Shown: positions 11,479 to 23,303 of the stretch, in pieces
Layout of the letters: each line of letters begins with the position of its first letter
How positions within the stretch are numbered: the first letter of the stretch is position 1
NCBI GenBank assembly: GCA_027563935.2
Contig: CM050454.1
Span: 18,845,501-18,909,500, forward strand
Direction of reading: 5' to 3'
From: Costus lasius
Lineage: Eukaryota; Streptophyta; Magnoliopsida; Zingiberales; Costaceae
Length of the DNA: 64,000 bases
Translations under genes and position numbers: made by a program
The notes under the pieces: generated by a model
Told to the model about the DNA's origin: nothing
Databases searched by the model: none
The model's input: the letters and a program-made list of their open reading frames with translations, nothing else

Positions 11479-13164
11479 TGTTGGGTATGCCCTTAAGGCT
11501 AATGTTTGAGGCCTTGGGATTCTTTCAGTATCATGTATAAACTCTTATGTTTATAAAGGCGATGGTTGTTATTCAGTTTGTTACATTGTCTACTGCAATA
11601 AGTGTGCTTCTGAATAATGTCTCAATGCTGTTCAGCTAGGCTGACATGCTCTATGTCCTTAGTCGAGATATCTTGGTGAACATGAGACAGCCTTGATATG
11701 ATTGAGACTAATATGTGTTCTAATCTTATAGGATGCTTCGAGCATGGAATAAGATGTAGACTCATGGGTACATTGGATGTACTGGACAGACCCTACTAGG
11801 ATATTCAATTGCTTGTCACAATGTGAATAATCCTTGTTTGCAACAAGTGGCACATGTCCTCTGACTTGAGATCACTTGTGTTTCTAAATGATGATTGTCA
11901 TTGTTTTGAGGTAGTTCAATATCATTTGAAACATAATGGTTATAGACTATCTTGGATAATGATCATGAGTCAGGTTAGGGCACTAGTGATAGATATAGGA
12001 TTGCCGTCTCCTTGATTGGAGTGTGATGTTCTAAAGGGGCCCCCTCGAATGAGATGATTGAGAAAGTGTATGGCCATACCCAGGTGACTATGATCATCTG
12101 ATCTAATCATGCTCATCATATTGGAGCTACAGGCTTGACACGCTTGTCCAATAAGAACATCCAGTGGCAAAGGAAACATGTATGCCTCGTGAAGTGGATT
12201 CACACTTGTGCTGTGGTTTGGGTGTAGTCTTGGAAGACTCTTTCCTTTATATCGGGAGACAGTGATGTGTTGCTAGATACCCCTCACTGATCGTGATAAC
12301 GTAAGTTATCGTTACCGACATTTAAAGGAAACCCTTAGGGTCGCACAATTTGATGATATGGCTTACTCATGTCAGATCGTGTGGACTGAATTGTTTTGGT
12401 TCAGTTTAAAGGGATTTAAACTCTGATTGTAAGTGAGATCTGGTCTGATCATGTTTGATTGATTAGGACTTGAGATCGGTAAGCTTCGATCGAGAGAGAT
12501 GATTCTAGATCGGTGAGATCAGGAACATTAAGAGATGAACGGTCAGATCTGGAACCTTAGGGTTTAATTTGATCTGGACTAAAGGCTTGGCTTGATTGGT
12601 TTTTGAACCAAACCAATATGAACCGGCTCATACGTGAGCGCATGGTTCAAAGGGGAGAAGAATGTGCGTTCGGTTCACTTGGGTGAACGCATCAACGCAT
12701 GAAGTGAAGGCTTGCTATTTTTGGAAGTGGCGGTTTCCAAAATAGTCTCTCAACGCCTCACGTTCACTTCTCTTTGCTAAAAAATTGGTCGCCCATTCCT
12801 CTTGACGCATACACTCTCGTGTGATCGAAGGGGTTGACGACAAGGAGCTCTCGGCCAAGAAAAAACATCTCCTCTTCCCTTCCATTCGACAAGGAGACTT
12901 GAAGATCTTTGCTAGCACAAGGATCAACAAGGAGGCGCCATCTATCTTCTTGTGTGCGGTACCTTCGGAGGAGAGCCCTTTTGCGATCTTCTTCCAAAGC
13001 TCCATCAAAGCGATGGCCATGGTATGAATCTTTTCTGATCTATACTAGTTCATGAAAGTTGATCATATGACATGCAAAAGATCATGAGAAACCCTTGCTT
13101 CCGCTCAAAATTTTTGTTATGCGCCTATCTAGGGTTTCGCTCCCCCTTGAAGGGGACCCTTACA
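11479..13164 (+). mobile_element. Solo LTR II (family of element IV)
   Basis: 1686-bp LTR in plus orientation, TGTTGGGTATGCCC...CCTTACA, flanked by perfect GTTTT duplications (11474-11478 and 13165-13169). It matches the 1.71-kb LTRs of element IV along its length. No internal region remains, so it is the product of LTR-LTR recombination. It has P1 at 12068-12079 and a GCTAGCAC motif near 12911-12920. The ORFs at about 12715-13027 are LTR sequence. Confidence 0.92.
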
Positions 13165-13169
13165 GTTTT

Positions 13170-13739
13170 ATGAAAAAGTAAAATTTCAGATTTTATGTTT
13201 TTCATGAGCATGTAGAATTGCATGAGTAAATACCTTGATTGTGCATGATATTGTGATCATTAGTCAAGCCCCCCTTTGCATGCCTGTGATGTATCCTCGT
13301 GAGGCCTGCGTGCCGCTTTTCTTTTTGCTTTTAACTAAGATGAAGATTAGGGTGGTGCATGTACTTGGAACTTGGCGCATGCATACCTTGGATAGTGGCG
13401 CAACAAGCATCAAAAAAAGAGGCGCAAGCCTGCTTAGTGGCGCAAGTTAGGCATGGCCGAACCCTTGGGTTTGAGAGCTAGCTAACTTGGCTTCTTGCAT
13501 TGTGGCGCATCCTCATTGGAGGAAGACCATGGCATTGGCCGAACCTATGGGGAACTTTTAAAGTGTACCTCTAGGGTTTGAGAGCTAAACCATGAGAGAA
13601 GGACCTTGGAGCCAACCTTGAAGTTCAAGCTAGAGGTCGGCTAGGCTAGGTCTAGTTTTTGGGGCTTGAGTTCTAGGATAAGAGTTGAACCTCTTTCATG
13701 GCATGGATTGGTTCAATGTCTTGAATAGGATATGATCAC
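13170..13739 (+). other. Copia A leader, segment 2
   Basis: Leader sequence colinear with copia C at about 49580-50070 (phrases such as GCATGCCTGTGATG and GGCCTGCGTGCC). It ends at the ATCAC target duplication of element III and resumes at 23309. No gene seen; the small ORF at 13235-13450 has no recognisable product. Confidence 0.8.
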
Positions 13740-14768
13740 TGTTGGTGTATATGCCCTGCAGACCAATGTATGGACATGGTCAGGCATTGTTTAAATGTAC
13801 TTCGATAGAATTAATGAAATTGATATAATCAATAAAGGCATGGTCGTTATTATGCAGATTGCTTTACCTGCGTTGATGTATTGAATTGCATAGATAATGT
13901 CCCAGGAGTTTGGATTGGATCCATTCTCATAAGTAATCCCCGGTCAAGGTGCCTTAGCCGATATGGGACAGCTTTGGTACATATGAGACTGGTGTATGGG
14001 CTGGTTAGGTGCGGGGCACAGTAACGCAGACATACAGGTGCATTGGATGCACTGGAGTGATCCACCGTGAGGATTGACTTGTCTAGTCAACAAGTCAATC
14101 TCACATGCAAGAGGTTTGCATTGATCCTTAGACTTGAGGTATTCATGTCTAGATATGATGATGGGTATGTTTTGATACAGTCTTACGTCTCTCCGTAAAT
14201 GGGTGATCAAAATGACTGTCATTGAGCATGTCATAAGTCATGTAGAGACATGGATGACCAATAGTAGGATTTGCCCCTTCCTTCCGAGGAAGCATGATAT
14301 CCACCTCGGGGCGCCCCACCTTATTGGTGCATGACAGGAAAGTGTGGCCACACTTGTTGAGTCATGACGAATGCATTGGATAATAAACTTGAGACTAATC
14401 CAATGGCAGGATATCAATTTAGGCAAAGGGATCTAGAATGCATGGGAATCCTCGTTGCTTGTTAGGGAGTTGTTGCCAGATGACTTAAGTCCTATGACAT
14501 GGGTAGTAGTGATGTGTTGCTAGATACCTCTCACTACTTATGATGATATTCAATCATCATTTCTATCGTCATTAGGATCCTACCGGGTCACACGCAATAG
14601 ACTCTTGACGTTGTTTTATGATCTAGAAATCTTGGAATATATTTGAGTTCATTATTCTGAGTCCAAGACAGATTCATGGTTGAATCTGAGTCCAATTGGG
14701 ATTCATGAGTTTGTATATGTATCCTAGTCAAGTTGGACTTGAACAAAGGATTATATACCATGTTGGAT

Positions 14769-15062
14769 TCGAATCCTAATCTAATTAGGAGTTGGAATCC
14801 TAATCCTATTAGGAATTGGAATCCTAATCCAACTAGGAGTTGGAATCCTAATCTAATTAGGAGTTGGAATCCTAACCCTATTAGGAATTGGAATCCTAAT
14901 CCAACTAGGAGTTGGAATCCTAATTTAATTAGGAGTTAGAATCCTAACCCTATTGGGAAATAGAGTCCTATTCCAACTAGGAGTTGGAATCCTAATTCAA
15001 TTAGGAGTTGGAATTCTAATTCTACTAGAAATGAGAATCCTAATCTAATTAGGATTCAAATC
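14769..15062 (+). repeat. 24-bp tandem array in LTR
   Basis: About a dozen imperfect 24-bp units of the type GGAATCCTAATC-YAAYTAGGAGTT. Each unit is itself close to a palindrome (TCCTAAT...ATTAGGA). Because 24 is a multiple of 3, one frame reads an artificial 8-residue repeat (WNPNxxRS); this is not a gene. Second copy at 21903-22196. Absent from the LTR of element I. Confidence 0.9.
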
Positions 15063-15651
15063 CTAATGAGAATTAGATTTGGATAAGGCCCATAGTGGTT
15101 GGGCGCAAATCCTAATCCAACTAGGATTCAAATCCTAAAGAGAATTGGATTTGGATAAGGCTCATTGTGTTGGGCGCAAATCCTAATCCAATAAGGATTT
15201 ATTTCCATGGGCCTAATTAGTGTTGAGATCCAAATCCAATTAGGGATTGTGGATCAAATCTAATTGAGGCAAGTTTGAATCCTAATAGGAGTTGGAAATA
15301 CACTTGGCGCATGGGATAATTCCATATATGGAATTTGCACCAATTGGGGTGTATGAATCCTTTTGGAAAGTTGTTTCCTCAAGTGGAAACTATCTTGGAC
15401 GTATGGGGCTGATATGTTGGCAAATATGGCTTGATTTATTCAAGCAATGATTTGGTCAATCATATATGGAAAGTCCTAATTGAATTGGAACTCAAATTAC
15501 CTCTCTTGATAAGGCAAGAAGCTAGATTCTTTCCATGCTTCATGTTGCGCCTATTCAAGAGAGGATGTGGCTGAACTCTTATGGCAATTCCTTGGAGGAA
15601 TTGTGCCAAGAGCATAGAAGGAAAGAGAGGTGGCGGTTTGGCTTTGTCGGT

Positions 15652-15659
15652 TATAAAAG
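15652..15659 (+). promoter_or_regulatory. TATA box of element III 5' LTR
   Basis: TATAAAAG, about 260 bp upstream of the GAGGCTAGCACCG-type motif. Copy in the 3' LTR at 22786-22793. Confidence 0.55.
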
Positions 15660-16170
15660 AAGGGGTATGCGCCCCCTCTTGTGATGACGATTTGATGATC
15701 ATTGGATGAACATTAAGTGCAGAATTCTTCTTGAGGAAAAGGCAACTTGGAGTTGCGCAAGCCCTAGAATTCAAGCCGCCCTCTTCTTCTTGTGGAGCGC
15801 CACCCTCTCTTCTCTTCCTCTTGTCTTTGGCCGAGAGTCTCCAAGCAAGGAGACAAGTTGGCGTGAAGAGCAAGGAGGAAGGAGAAGGAGATTCCGAGAG
15901 GTGATCTTCTCTTCCCAAGGCTAGCACCGAGCGTGGAAGGGAGCAACGTTGAGAAGGTCGACGCGTGGATACTTGTAGAGGACGAGCACGTGAGCGTCTT
16001 CAACTTGGCACCTTCATCCTAACAAGCAATAGAGGTACTAACCCTAACACATCCTTGTGTTCTCTCTCTCGCATGGATCCTTGGGAAAGGAATGTGTTTC
16101 GGGTGTAATGCTTCTTCCGCTGTGTCCTGGGACTGCAAAATTTTAAATTACACCCGGCATTCCCCAACAG

Positions 16171-16182
16171 TGGTATCAGAGC
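16171..16182 (+). promoter_or_regulatory. Primer-binding site, element III
   Basis: TGGTATCAGAGC one base after the 5' LTR end. Confidence 0.92.
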
Positions 16183-17678
16183 TACTTGCGAGAAACACAA
16201 GGTGTACGTTTGCTTGTGTGAAAAATTTTTGGAAAATTTTTCGTTCATCCATGCGCGTTTCACCTAGAAGGCGCTTTCATCCAAACTTCTTTTATCAATT
16301 TTTATGGCCGAAATTTGGATTGTGTTTATGATGGATTTAAGACCAAAGGCACACGTAGTTTTGTCAAGTAGGACGGGCATTGTGTCTTCGGACTGGCCGG
16401 GTTTCTTGATCTGACAAAATTGCCAGCCGATAGGGTCCATGAAATCATCATGAAACTTGATCCCAATTTTAGCATAAATTTGATTGAGAGAGTGCTTTGG
16501 ATGAAGTTGGCGCATAAGGGGATAAAATTTGATTTTTCCGGTTTTTCAAATTTTATATATGCGCCACTTGTCTCTTCCTTGGGTTAATATGGTCATAGCG
16601 GGTGCCCTCCTGTGTTGTGATGTGGAAGCATGTTTCCACCTGTGATGAATGCTTGTAAAATCTTTTTGCCACCTGCGTGTGGTTCTCCCCCTTCTTGATG
16701 TAAAATTTTCATCTTTCCTTAGAATAGATGTAGAACTGTTTACATAAGATAGGTTAAGGTTCATCAAAGACAACAAGGTGTCTTCTTCAACCGATATCAG
16801 AGTGGCGCCAGCTTTGGAAGCTTGGTGATGGACTTGCGGCTGAAGGAAGGACACTAGCTTTCGGCTTCTGGCATGGGCTGATTTGCTTCAGGGACTCACA
16901 ACCCTTGGATGTACGATAACATGTCACATGGCTCGTGACAAGTTATATGTATGAAAAGGGCTATGACCATATCGACCAAACTAGCATGCCTGTGATGGTT
17001 TATTATTTTGTCCATAGCATGCCTGTGATGTTTTTCCTTTGCTGCCATAACCATAGGAAAACTGCATGCTAGAAAAGAATAAAAACATGCAAAAACTCTC
17101 AATACAATATCAAGTCGATAGCCTTCTAACGCGTAGCCCTCATCAAACTATCGATCGGTGGTGTTGTGAACTGTTTCCCACCCTCGTGGGACACACCCAC
17201 TTATCTTTAGAAGGTGTGTGGTGACAATGATTTCCCCAGTCCAGTTTTAACCTGGGCGTGCCTTCGCAAGGAAATTCGTTGGCCCTGGGCATAACGGTTA
17301 GGACCAGACTTGACTAGTTTTTCATATGTCATTGACATGATGAATTACTAGAGGCAGCTGTTGAGAGGATAGGGTCCTGTGTTGTATCCAGCCCTCGCTG
17401 GACACAGGCCGCCTAGTCTGTCTTAACTAAGAGGAATTGTGCATGGCACAATTGGCTGGCATGCCTACCTAAGGAAGTATGAGACTCTCTGTGCATCTCA
17501 ACTCACCCTCGTGAGTCGCGGAGACCTCGCGTGAAATTAGGATCCTACTCACGTATTTCCAAGTTGAGTTTTGAGAGTTATCAACTTGTTAAGGAAATAG
17601 TGGGAGCATAGCATTTAATTTAAAGTCCTTGTTAAATGCTTTATCAAAGTACTTATTTTGCTTGTTTGCTTATTGTAG
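16183..17678 (+). other. Element III leader with hairpin array
   Basis: 1.5-kb untranslated leader. TTTTGTCA/TGACAAAA inverted repeat at 16359-16419. H1 17176-17191 (TCCCAC, loop CCTC, GTGGGA). H2 17376-17408 (outer CCTGTG/CACAGG, 5' bulge TTGTA, inner TCCAGC/GCTGGA, loop CCTC). H3 17501-17516 (ACTCAC, loop CCTC, GTGAGT). The end has TACTTAT at 17650-17656 and a T-rich run to TTGTAG at 17678, directly abutting the gag ATG. This looks like a 3' splice site. Confidence 0.8.
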
Positions 17679-18440
17679 ATGATTCCATCTCCTGAACCTA
17701 GATTGAAACTTCTTAAAAATAAACTGGATGGAACAAATTGGACAAGATGGTTCAGACTTTTGTCCAAACTTCTAGAACATGAGAATATGGTATATCTTCT
17801 TGAAAGACCTCCAACCCAGCCCTATATATATTTCTGTACAGAGTGGGAGTGGAATGTCTATCTTGAACATTGTGTGGATAATGAACATTACACTACTCTT
17901 GTTTTGAGGTGCTTGACCCCTGAGGTCTAGGTTGAGTGTGAAGAGATGGGGATCTATGATATGATCATACATCTTCGACGTCTCTTCACACCAGGCACTT
18001 CAAATAGTGATCTAGAGAGTGTTGTTGGATCTTCTGGGTGTTTGCCTGAATCTAGGAATGACTATGGTTCCGTATCTTCGAAGCTAAAACTTCGGAAGAC
18101 TGGGAATGCATGGAAATTTCAGGATGGATTAAGGCCCAGGAAGAGCATGGCACAAAAGAAGGGATGTTATCCATCTGCTTCAGGTATTGTGTTACTGAGG
18201 TCTTTATGTCTACTTCTTATTCATGGGTACTGGGTACCGCATGTGGAGCTTACATATGTTTTTCATATGCAGGGGCTCACAAGAAGTAGGACAATGAGGC
18301 TTGGTGGGATCGACATTCGAGTCAGGGACGGAGCATTGGATGCTGCTGTTGATGTCATCTCACTACCTTCAAAGACTTCAACTAGAACTTTGCTATTATG
18401 TACTAGCTTTTGTATTAGAACATTATGTCCATTATTTTGA
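17679..18440 (+). pseudogene. gag: Element III gag-like ORF with one stop
   Basis: ATG at 17679 opens 83 codons (LDGTNWTRWF motif, LLERPP segment), then TAG at 17928-17930, after which the same frame is open to 18440. In element I the corresponding codon is lysine (AAG), so a single A-to-T change made this stop. Beyond the stop the frame passes into a relic of the protease region (GYWVPHVEL resembling the SWVLDTACGAH region of relatives). No zinc knuckle. It is otherwise the orthologue of 6838-7401. Confidence 0.75.
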
Positions 18441-20857
18441 ATGGATTTTCAGTTTGAAATAAATTGGTATTTCTTTATATCTGGAATGTTCTATAGTAGT
18501 GGTACAATTGATGATAGCTTGTAGTTCTGTGTGTAACACTGAATAGATCAAATCCAATGATTCAATCAATACCATCTCTTTGCATTGTCTCTTGGGCCAT
18601 AAGACAAAAGTCACATCCAAAAGTCCATGGACTATTGGGATCATTATCCTTTCAGGGTTATGATGTATGTGAGCCTTGTCTAATGGACAAGATGACAGAT
18701 GCTACCTTCATTTAGGAAGGAGAGAGAGGTTAGATGCTTGTTGGATCTAGTACACAGCAATGTGTGTAGACCCATGGAGACAAGCACCAAGTGGTATATT
18801 TCATTAAGTTGGGATATGTTATATCCAACACGTAACTTTGGAGAAATCCAAGAAGTTAAAAGAATGAAGTATAGAATCGAATTGGAGAATCTATTAAAAC
18901 CCTTTGATTGGATCAAAGTGGGAAGTGAAAAATGTGATGACTATCTTGAGGAGTGTGGGGTTGTCTCACAGCTTACTTGGAACACCACAACTGTGTGGTG
19001 AAATTCAAAGAAAGAAAAGGGAACACATTGGATGTGGTTCCATCTTTGAATATTCATGCAAATTTACTTCTTTACAGGCCATGCAAGCAACTGTTCTGAC
19101 ACTCCATAGTGTGTATTTGTGGGGCACTGAGAGTGCTACTTCTATCCCGATGAGAACAAAAATATTTGTTGCTCAAACTGCTGTCTTTCTTGAGGAGATA
19201 TTTTTTTGAAAGAAGCTGGTGGGAGTAGATTTGATTAGGACAAGGTCCAAAAATCAACCACAATACAGTTAGACACAAATGGAGAGTAGATTCACACATG
19301 CAGGTTGAAAAGTCAACCTGAGGTTCAAGTAACACAGGAATCACATGAGTCTGAATGGATTCGAAATACTCTCACAGGTTGTGGGCATGACGAATTTTTC
19401 ATCTAGGATGAACCTAAAGACTTATGAGGAAATGGAAGCGGTCAGTGGACCAGATTCCAAGAAATGGCTGAGCGCCATAAGAACCATAATGGACTCCATG
19501 TCTGCTAATCAAGTGTGGGACTTGATTGAGCCGCCAAAGGGGTAACACCCAGAGGCTGTATGTGGATCTTCTTGGAAGATAGACATGAAAGGTAACATTG
19601 TTACCTATGATGACAAGCTAGTGAATGAAATTTCGGATAAGTCCACTGGGTGGATAGTGATGAAATTTTTCACCGATAGCTTTGTTTGAGTCCATTAGGT
19701 ATCTACTTGTTATAATTGCATGTTCTGTTATAGCGTGTTGTTATGAAAATTTCTTTTCTTAATGGACGTCTGGAAGAGGATGTCTAGATGGAAATAGCCA
19801 AAATATTTTCATACAGTCGCCATAAAGATATGTATGGTATTATACAAGTATCCTGTGTTTACAAGAAGATCAGTGGGAGCATCATAATGTTTCTTGTTCT
19901 AATTGATTGACGATATTCTCCTCACTTGAAATGACATCCCAGCTCTTCACGCGGTGAAGTACAGGCTTGGAATGTATTTCGAGAAGAATGACCTAGGGAA
20001 TGCAGCCTACATCCTAGGCATGTGGATCAACTGGGATCCAAGAAAGTCATTGCCCTTTAGTTAATCTACGTTCATCCAAGAGATTCTGGAGAGGTTCATA
20101 TTGGATCATTCCAAAGGATGATACCTTCCAGAGAGACATGGTCTGATTCTCTCCATGATGCAATGTCTTTTGACACAGCAGGAGAGAGACAACATGATTC
20201 TATAGTCCTAATACATTGGGTATAGGATAGATCATGTTTTGTGCAACTAGCACAAGACTATGTGTGGCGAATGCTTGGAGCATGGCCAGTAAGTTTCAAT
20301 CAGATCCTAGTGTTCAAACACTGGATAGCTGTGAAAGCAATCCTTCGTACTTGGGAAGTATAAAGGATTGAATTTTAGTCTGTGATAGACAGGAAGAACT
20401 TTGTGTACTGGGTACACTGACACTTCGTTCCGGTCTAATGACTATCGTTCACAGTCAGGATTTGCTTTTTGCCTTGATGTGGTGTTGTTGGCTGAAAGAG
20501 CTTTATGCAAACTGCAGTGGCAAATTCTACAATAAGGCTGAGTACATTGCAGCTTCTTGTGGTAGCCAAGGAAGCAGCTTCATTCATTTGAACTTGATTT
20601 AGTCCCTGATGCTTGATGGTCCAGTATAGTTCTTACTGGGGCTGTAAGCATGTGTAAAGGAACTTAGCACTCAAGTATGTACTGCAGCGATATCATATGA
20701 TCTTAGAGATCATGGATAAAGATGATGATTCAAACTTGTTAAAATAAACACAGATAGCAATCTGGAAAAACCCACGGACATAGCCTCTGGCGCAGCAGAA
20801 GCTAAATATGTCATACTAGAGACATGGGACTGAATGAATTCAGTTGCCCTTGGTCTT
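18441..20857 (+). pseudogene. Element III decayed pol remnant
   Basis: Relics of copia integrase C-terminus, RT and RNase H in changing frames. The clearest is 19345-19545, with SGPDSKKWLSAIRTIMDSMS, the linker that precedes RT in copia A and IV. Further scraps match RT around 19580-20130 and RNase H around 20400-20580. Integrase core is nearly all lost. No catalytic motif survives in frame. The minus-strand copy in element I (4136-6837) has the same content. Confidence 0.75.
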
Positions 20858-20873
20858 AGTGCAAGTGGGAGAT
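20858..20873 (+). promoter_or_regulatory. Polypurine tract, element III
   Basis: AGTGCAAGTGGGAGAT directly before the 3' LTR. Confidence 0.88.
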
Positions 20874-23303
20874 TGTTGGTGTATATGCCCTGCAGACCAA
20901 TGTATGGACATGGTCAGGCATTGTTTAAATGTACTTCGATAGAATTAATGAAATTGATATAATCAATAAAGGCATGGTCGTTATTATGCAGATTGCTTTA
21001 CCTGCGTTGATGTATTGAATTGCATAGATAATGTCCCAGGAGTTTGGATTGGATCCATTCTCATAAGTAATCCCCGGTCAAGGTGCCTTAGCCGATATGG
21101 GACAGCTTTGGTACATATGAGACTGGTGTATGGGCTGGTTAGGTGCGGGGCACAGTAACGCAGACATACAGGTGCATTGGATGCACTAGAGTGATCCACC
21201 GTGAGGATTGACTTATCTAGTCAACAAGTCAATCTCACATGCAAGAGGTTTGCATTGATCCTTAGACTTGAGGTATTCATGTCTAGATATGATGATGGGT
21301 ATGTTTTGATACAGTCTTACGTCTCTCCGTAAATGGGTGATCAAAACGACTGTCATTGAGCATGTCATAAGTCATGTAGAGACATGGATGACCAATAGTA
21401 GGATTTGCCCCTTCCTTCCGAGGAAGCATGATATCCACCTCGGGGCGCCCCACCTTATTGGTGCATGACAGGAAAGTGTGGCCACACTTGTTGAGTCATG
21501 ACGAATGCATTGGATAATAAACTTGAGACTAATCCAATGGCAGGATATCAGTTTAGGCAAAGGGATCTAGAATGCATGGGAATCCTCGTTGCTTGTTAGG
21601 GAGTTGTTGCCAGATGACTTAAGTCCTATGACATGGGTAGTAGTGATGTGTTGCTAGATACCTCTCACTACTTATGATGATATTCAATCATCATTTCTAT
21701 CGTCATTAGGATCCTACCGGGTCACACGCAATAGACTCTTGACGTTGTTTTATGATCTGGAAATCTTGGAATATATTTGAGTTCATTATTCTGAGTCCAA
21801 GACAGATTCATGGTTGAATCTGAGTCCAATTGGGATTCATGAGTTTGTATATGTATCCTAGTCAAGTTGGACTTGAACAAAGGATTATATACCATGTTGG
21901 ATTCGAATCCTAATCTAATTAGGAGTTGGAATCCTAATCCTATTAGGAATTGGAATCCTAATCCAACTAGGAGTTGGAATCCTAATCTAATTAGGAGTTG
22001 GAATCCTAACCCTATTAGGAATTGGAATCCTAATCCAACTAGGAGTTGGAATCCTAATTTAATTAGGAGTTAGAATCCTAACCCTATTGGGAAATAGAGT
22101 CCTATTCCAACTAGGAGTTGGAATCCTAATTCAATTAGGAGTTGGAATTCTAATTCTACTAGAAATGAGAATCCTAATCTAATTAGGATTCAAATCCTAA
22201 TGAGAATTAGATTTGGATAAGGCCCATAGTGGTTGGGCGCAAATCCTAATCCAACTAGGATTCAAATCCTAAAGAGAATTGGATTTGGATAAGGCTCATT
22301 GTGTTGGGCGCAAATCCTAATCCAATAAGGATTTATTTCCATGGGCCTAATTAGTGTTGAGATCCAAATCCAATTAGGGATTGTGGATTAAATCTAATTG
22401 AGGCAAGTTTGAATCCTAATAGGAGTTGGAAATACACTTGGCGCATGGGATAATTCCATATATGGAATTTGCGCCAATTGGGGTGTATGAATCCTTTTGG
22501 AAAGTTGTTTCCTCAAGTGGAAACTATCTTGGACGTATGGGGCTGATATGTTGGCAAATATGGCTTGATTTATTCAAGCAATGATTTGGTCAATCATATA
22601 TGGAAAGTCCTAATTGAATTGGAACTCAAATTAACTCTCTTGATAAGGCAAGAAGCTAGATTCTTTCCATGCTTCATGTTGCGCCTATTCAAGAGAGGAT
22701 GTGGCTGAACTCTTATGGCAATTCCTTGGAGGAATTGCGCCAAGAGCATAGAAGGAAAGAGAGGTGGCGGTTTGGCTTGGTCGGTTATAAAAGAAGGGGT
22801 ATGCGCCCCCTCTTGTGATGACGATTTGATGATCATTGGATGAACATTAAGTGCAGAATTCTTCTTGAGGAAAAGGCAACTTGGAGTTGCGCAAGCCCTA
22901 GAATTCAAGCCGCCCTCTTCTTCTTGTGGAGCGCCACCCTCTCTTCTCTTCCTCTTGTCTTTGGCCGAGAGTCTCCAAGCAAGGAGACAAGTTGGCGTGA
23001 AGAGCAAGGAGGAAGGAGAAGGAGATTCCGAGAGGTGATCTTCTCTTCCCGAGGCTAGCACCGAGCGTGGAAGGGAGCAACGTTGAGAAGGTCGACGCGT
23101 GGATACTTGTAGAGGACGAGCACGTGAGCGTCTTCAACTTGGCACCTTCATCCTAACAAGCAATAGAGGTACTAACCCTAACACATCCTTGTGTTCTCTC
23201 TCTCGCATGGATCCTTGGGAAAGGAATGTGTTTCGGGTGTAATGCTTCTTCCGCTGCGTCCTGGGACTGCAAAATTTTAAATTACACCCGGCATTCCCCA
23301 ACA
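20874..23303 (+). repeat. Element III 3' LTR
   Basis: 2430 bp, same length as the 5' LTR. It contains the second 24-bp array (21903-22196), P1 at 21474-21489 and TATAAAAG at 22786-22793. The target duplication ATCAC follows at 23304-23308. Confidence 0.95.

Larger units (their letters stand above)
13740..16169 (+). repeat. Element III 5' LTR
   Basis: 2430 bp, TGTTGG...CCAACA, nearly identical to 20874-23303. Contents: P1 palindrome 14340-14355 (AAGTGTGGCCACACTT), a CATTGGAT/ATCCAATG hairpin near 14373-14404, the 24-bp array 14769-15062, TATAAAAG at 15652-15659 and the shared GCTAGCACCG motif near 15920. Confidence 0.95.
13740..23303 (+). mobile_element. Element III: full-length non-autonomous copia-type retrotransposon
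   Basis: Complete 9564-bp element with perfect 5-bp duplication ATCAC (13735-13739, 23304-23308) in the copia A leader. Both LTRs are 2430 bp and differ at only about a dozen sites by eye, so the insertion is recent. The internal region 16170-20873 has a PBS, a structured leader, a gag-like reading frame with one stop and a heavily decayed pol. It belongs to the group of element I but has a different LTR core containing a 24-bp tandem array. Intact ends with a dead pol imply trans-mobilisation. Confidence 0.95.

Noticed and set aside
14733..14939. Repeat protein with 8-residue WNPN-type units (also 21867-22073)
   Set aside because: Artefact of a 24-bp tandem array inside an LTR; no promoter or start context.
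17179..17530. CRISPR array suspected from repeated CCCACCCTCGTGGG-like units
   Set aside because: Units are few, unequally spaced and have different stems; they occur in plant retrotransposon leaders. Better explained as RNA hairpins.
13740..23303. The two identical 2.4-kb blocks as a segmental duplication
   Set aside because: TG...CA ends, PBS, PPT and the ATCAC target duplication show that they are LTRs of one element.
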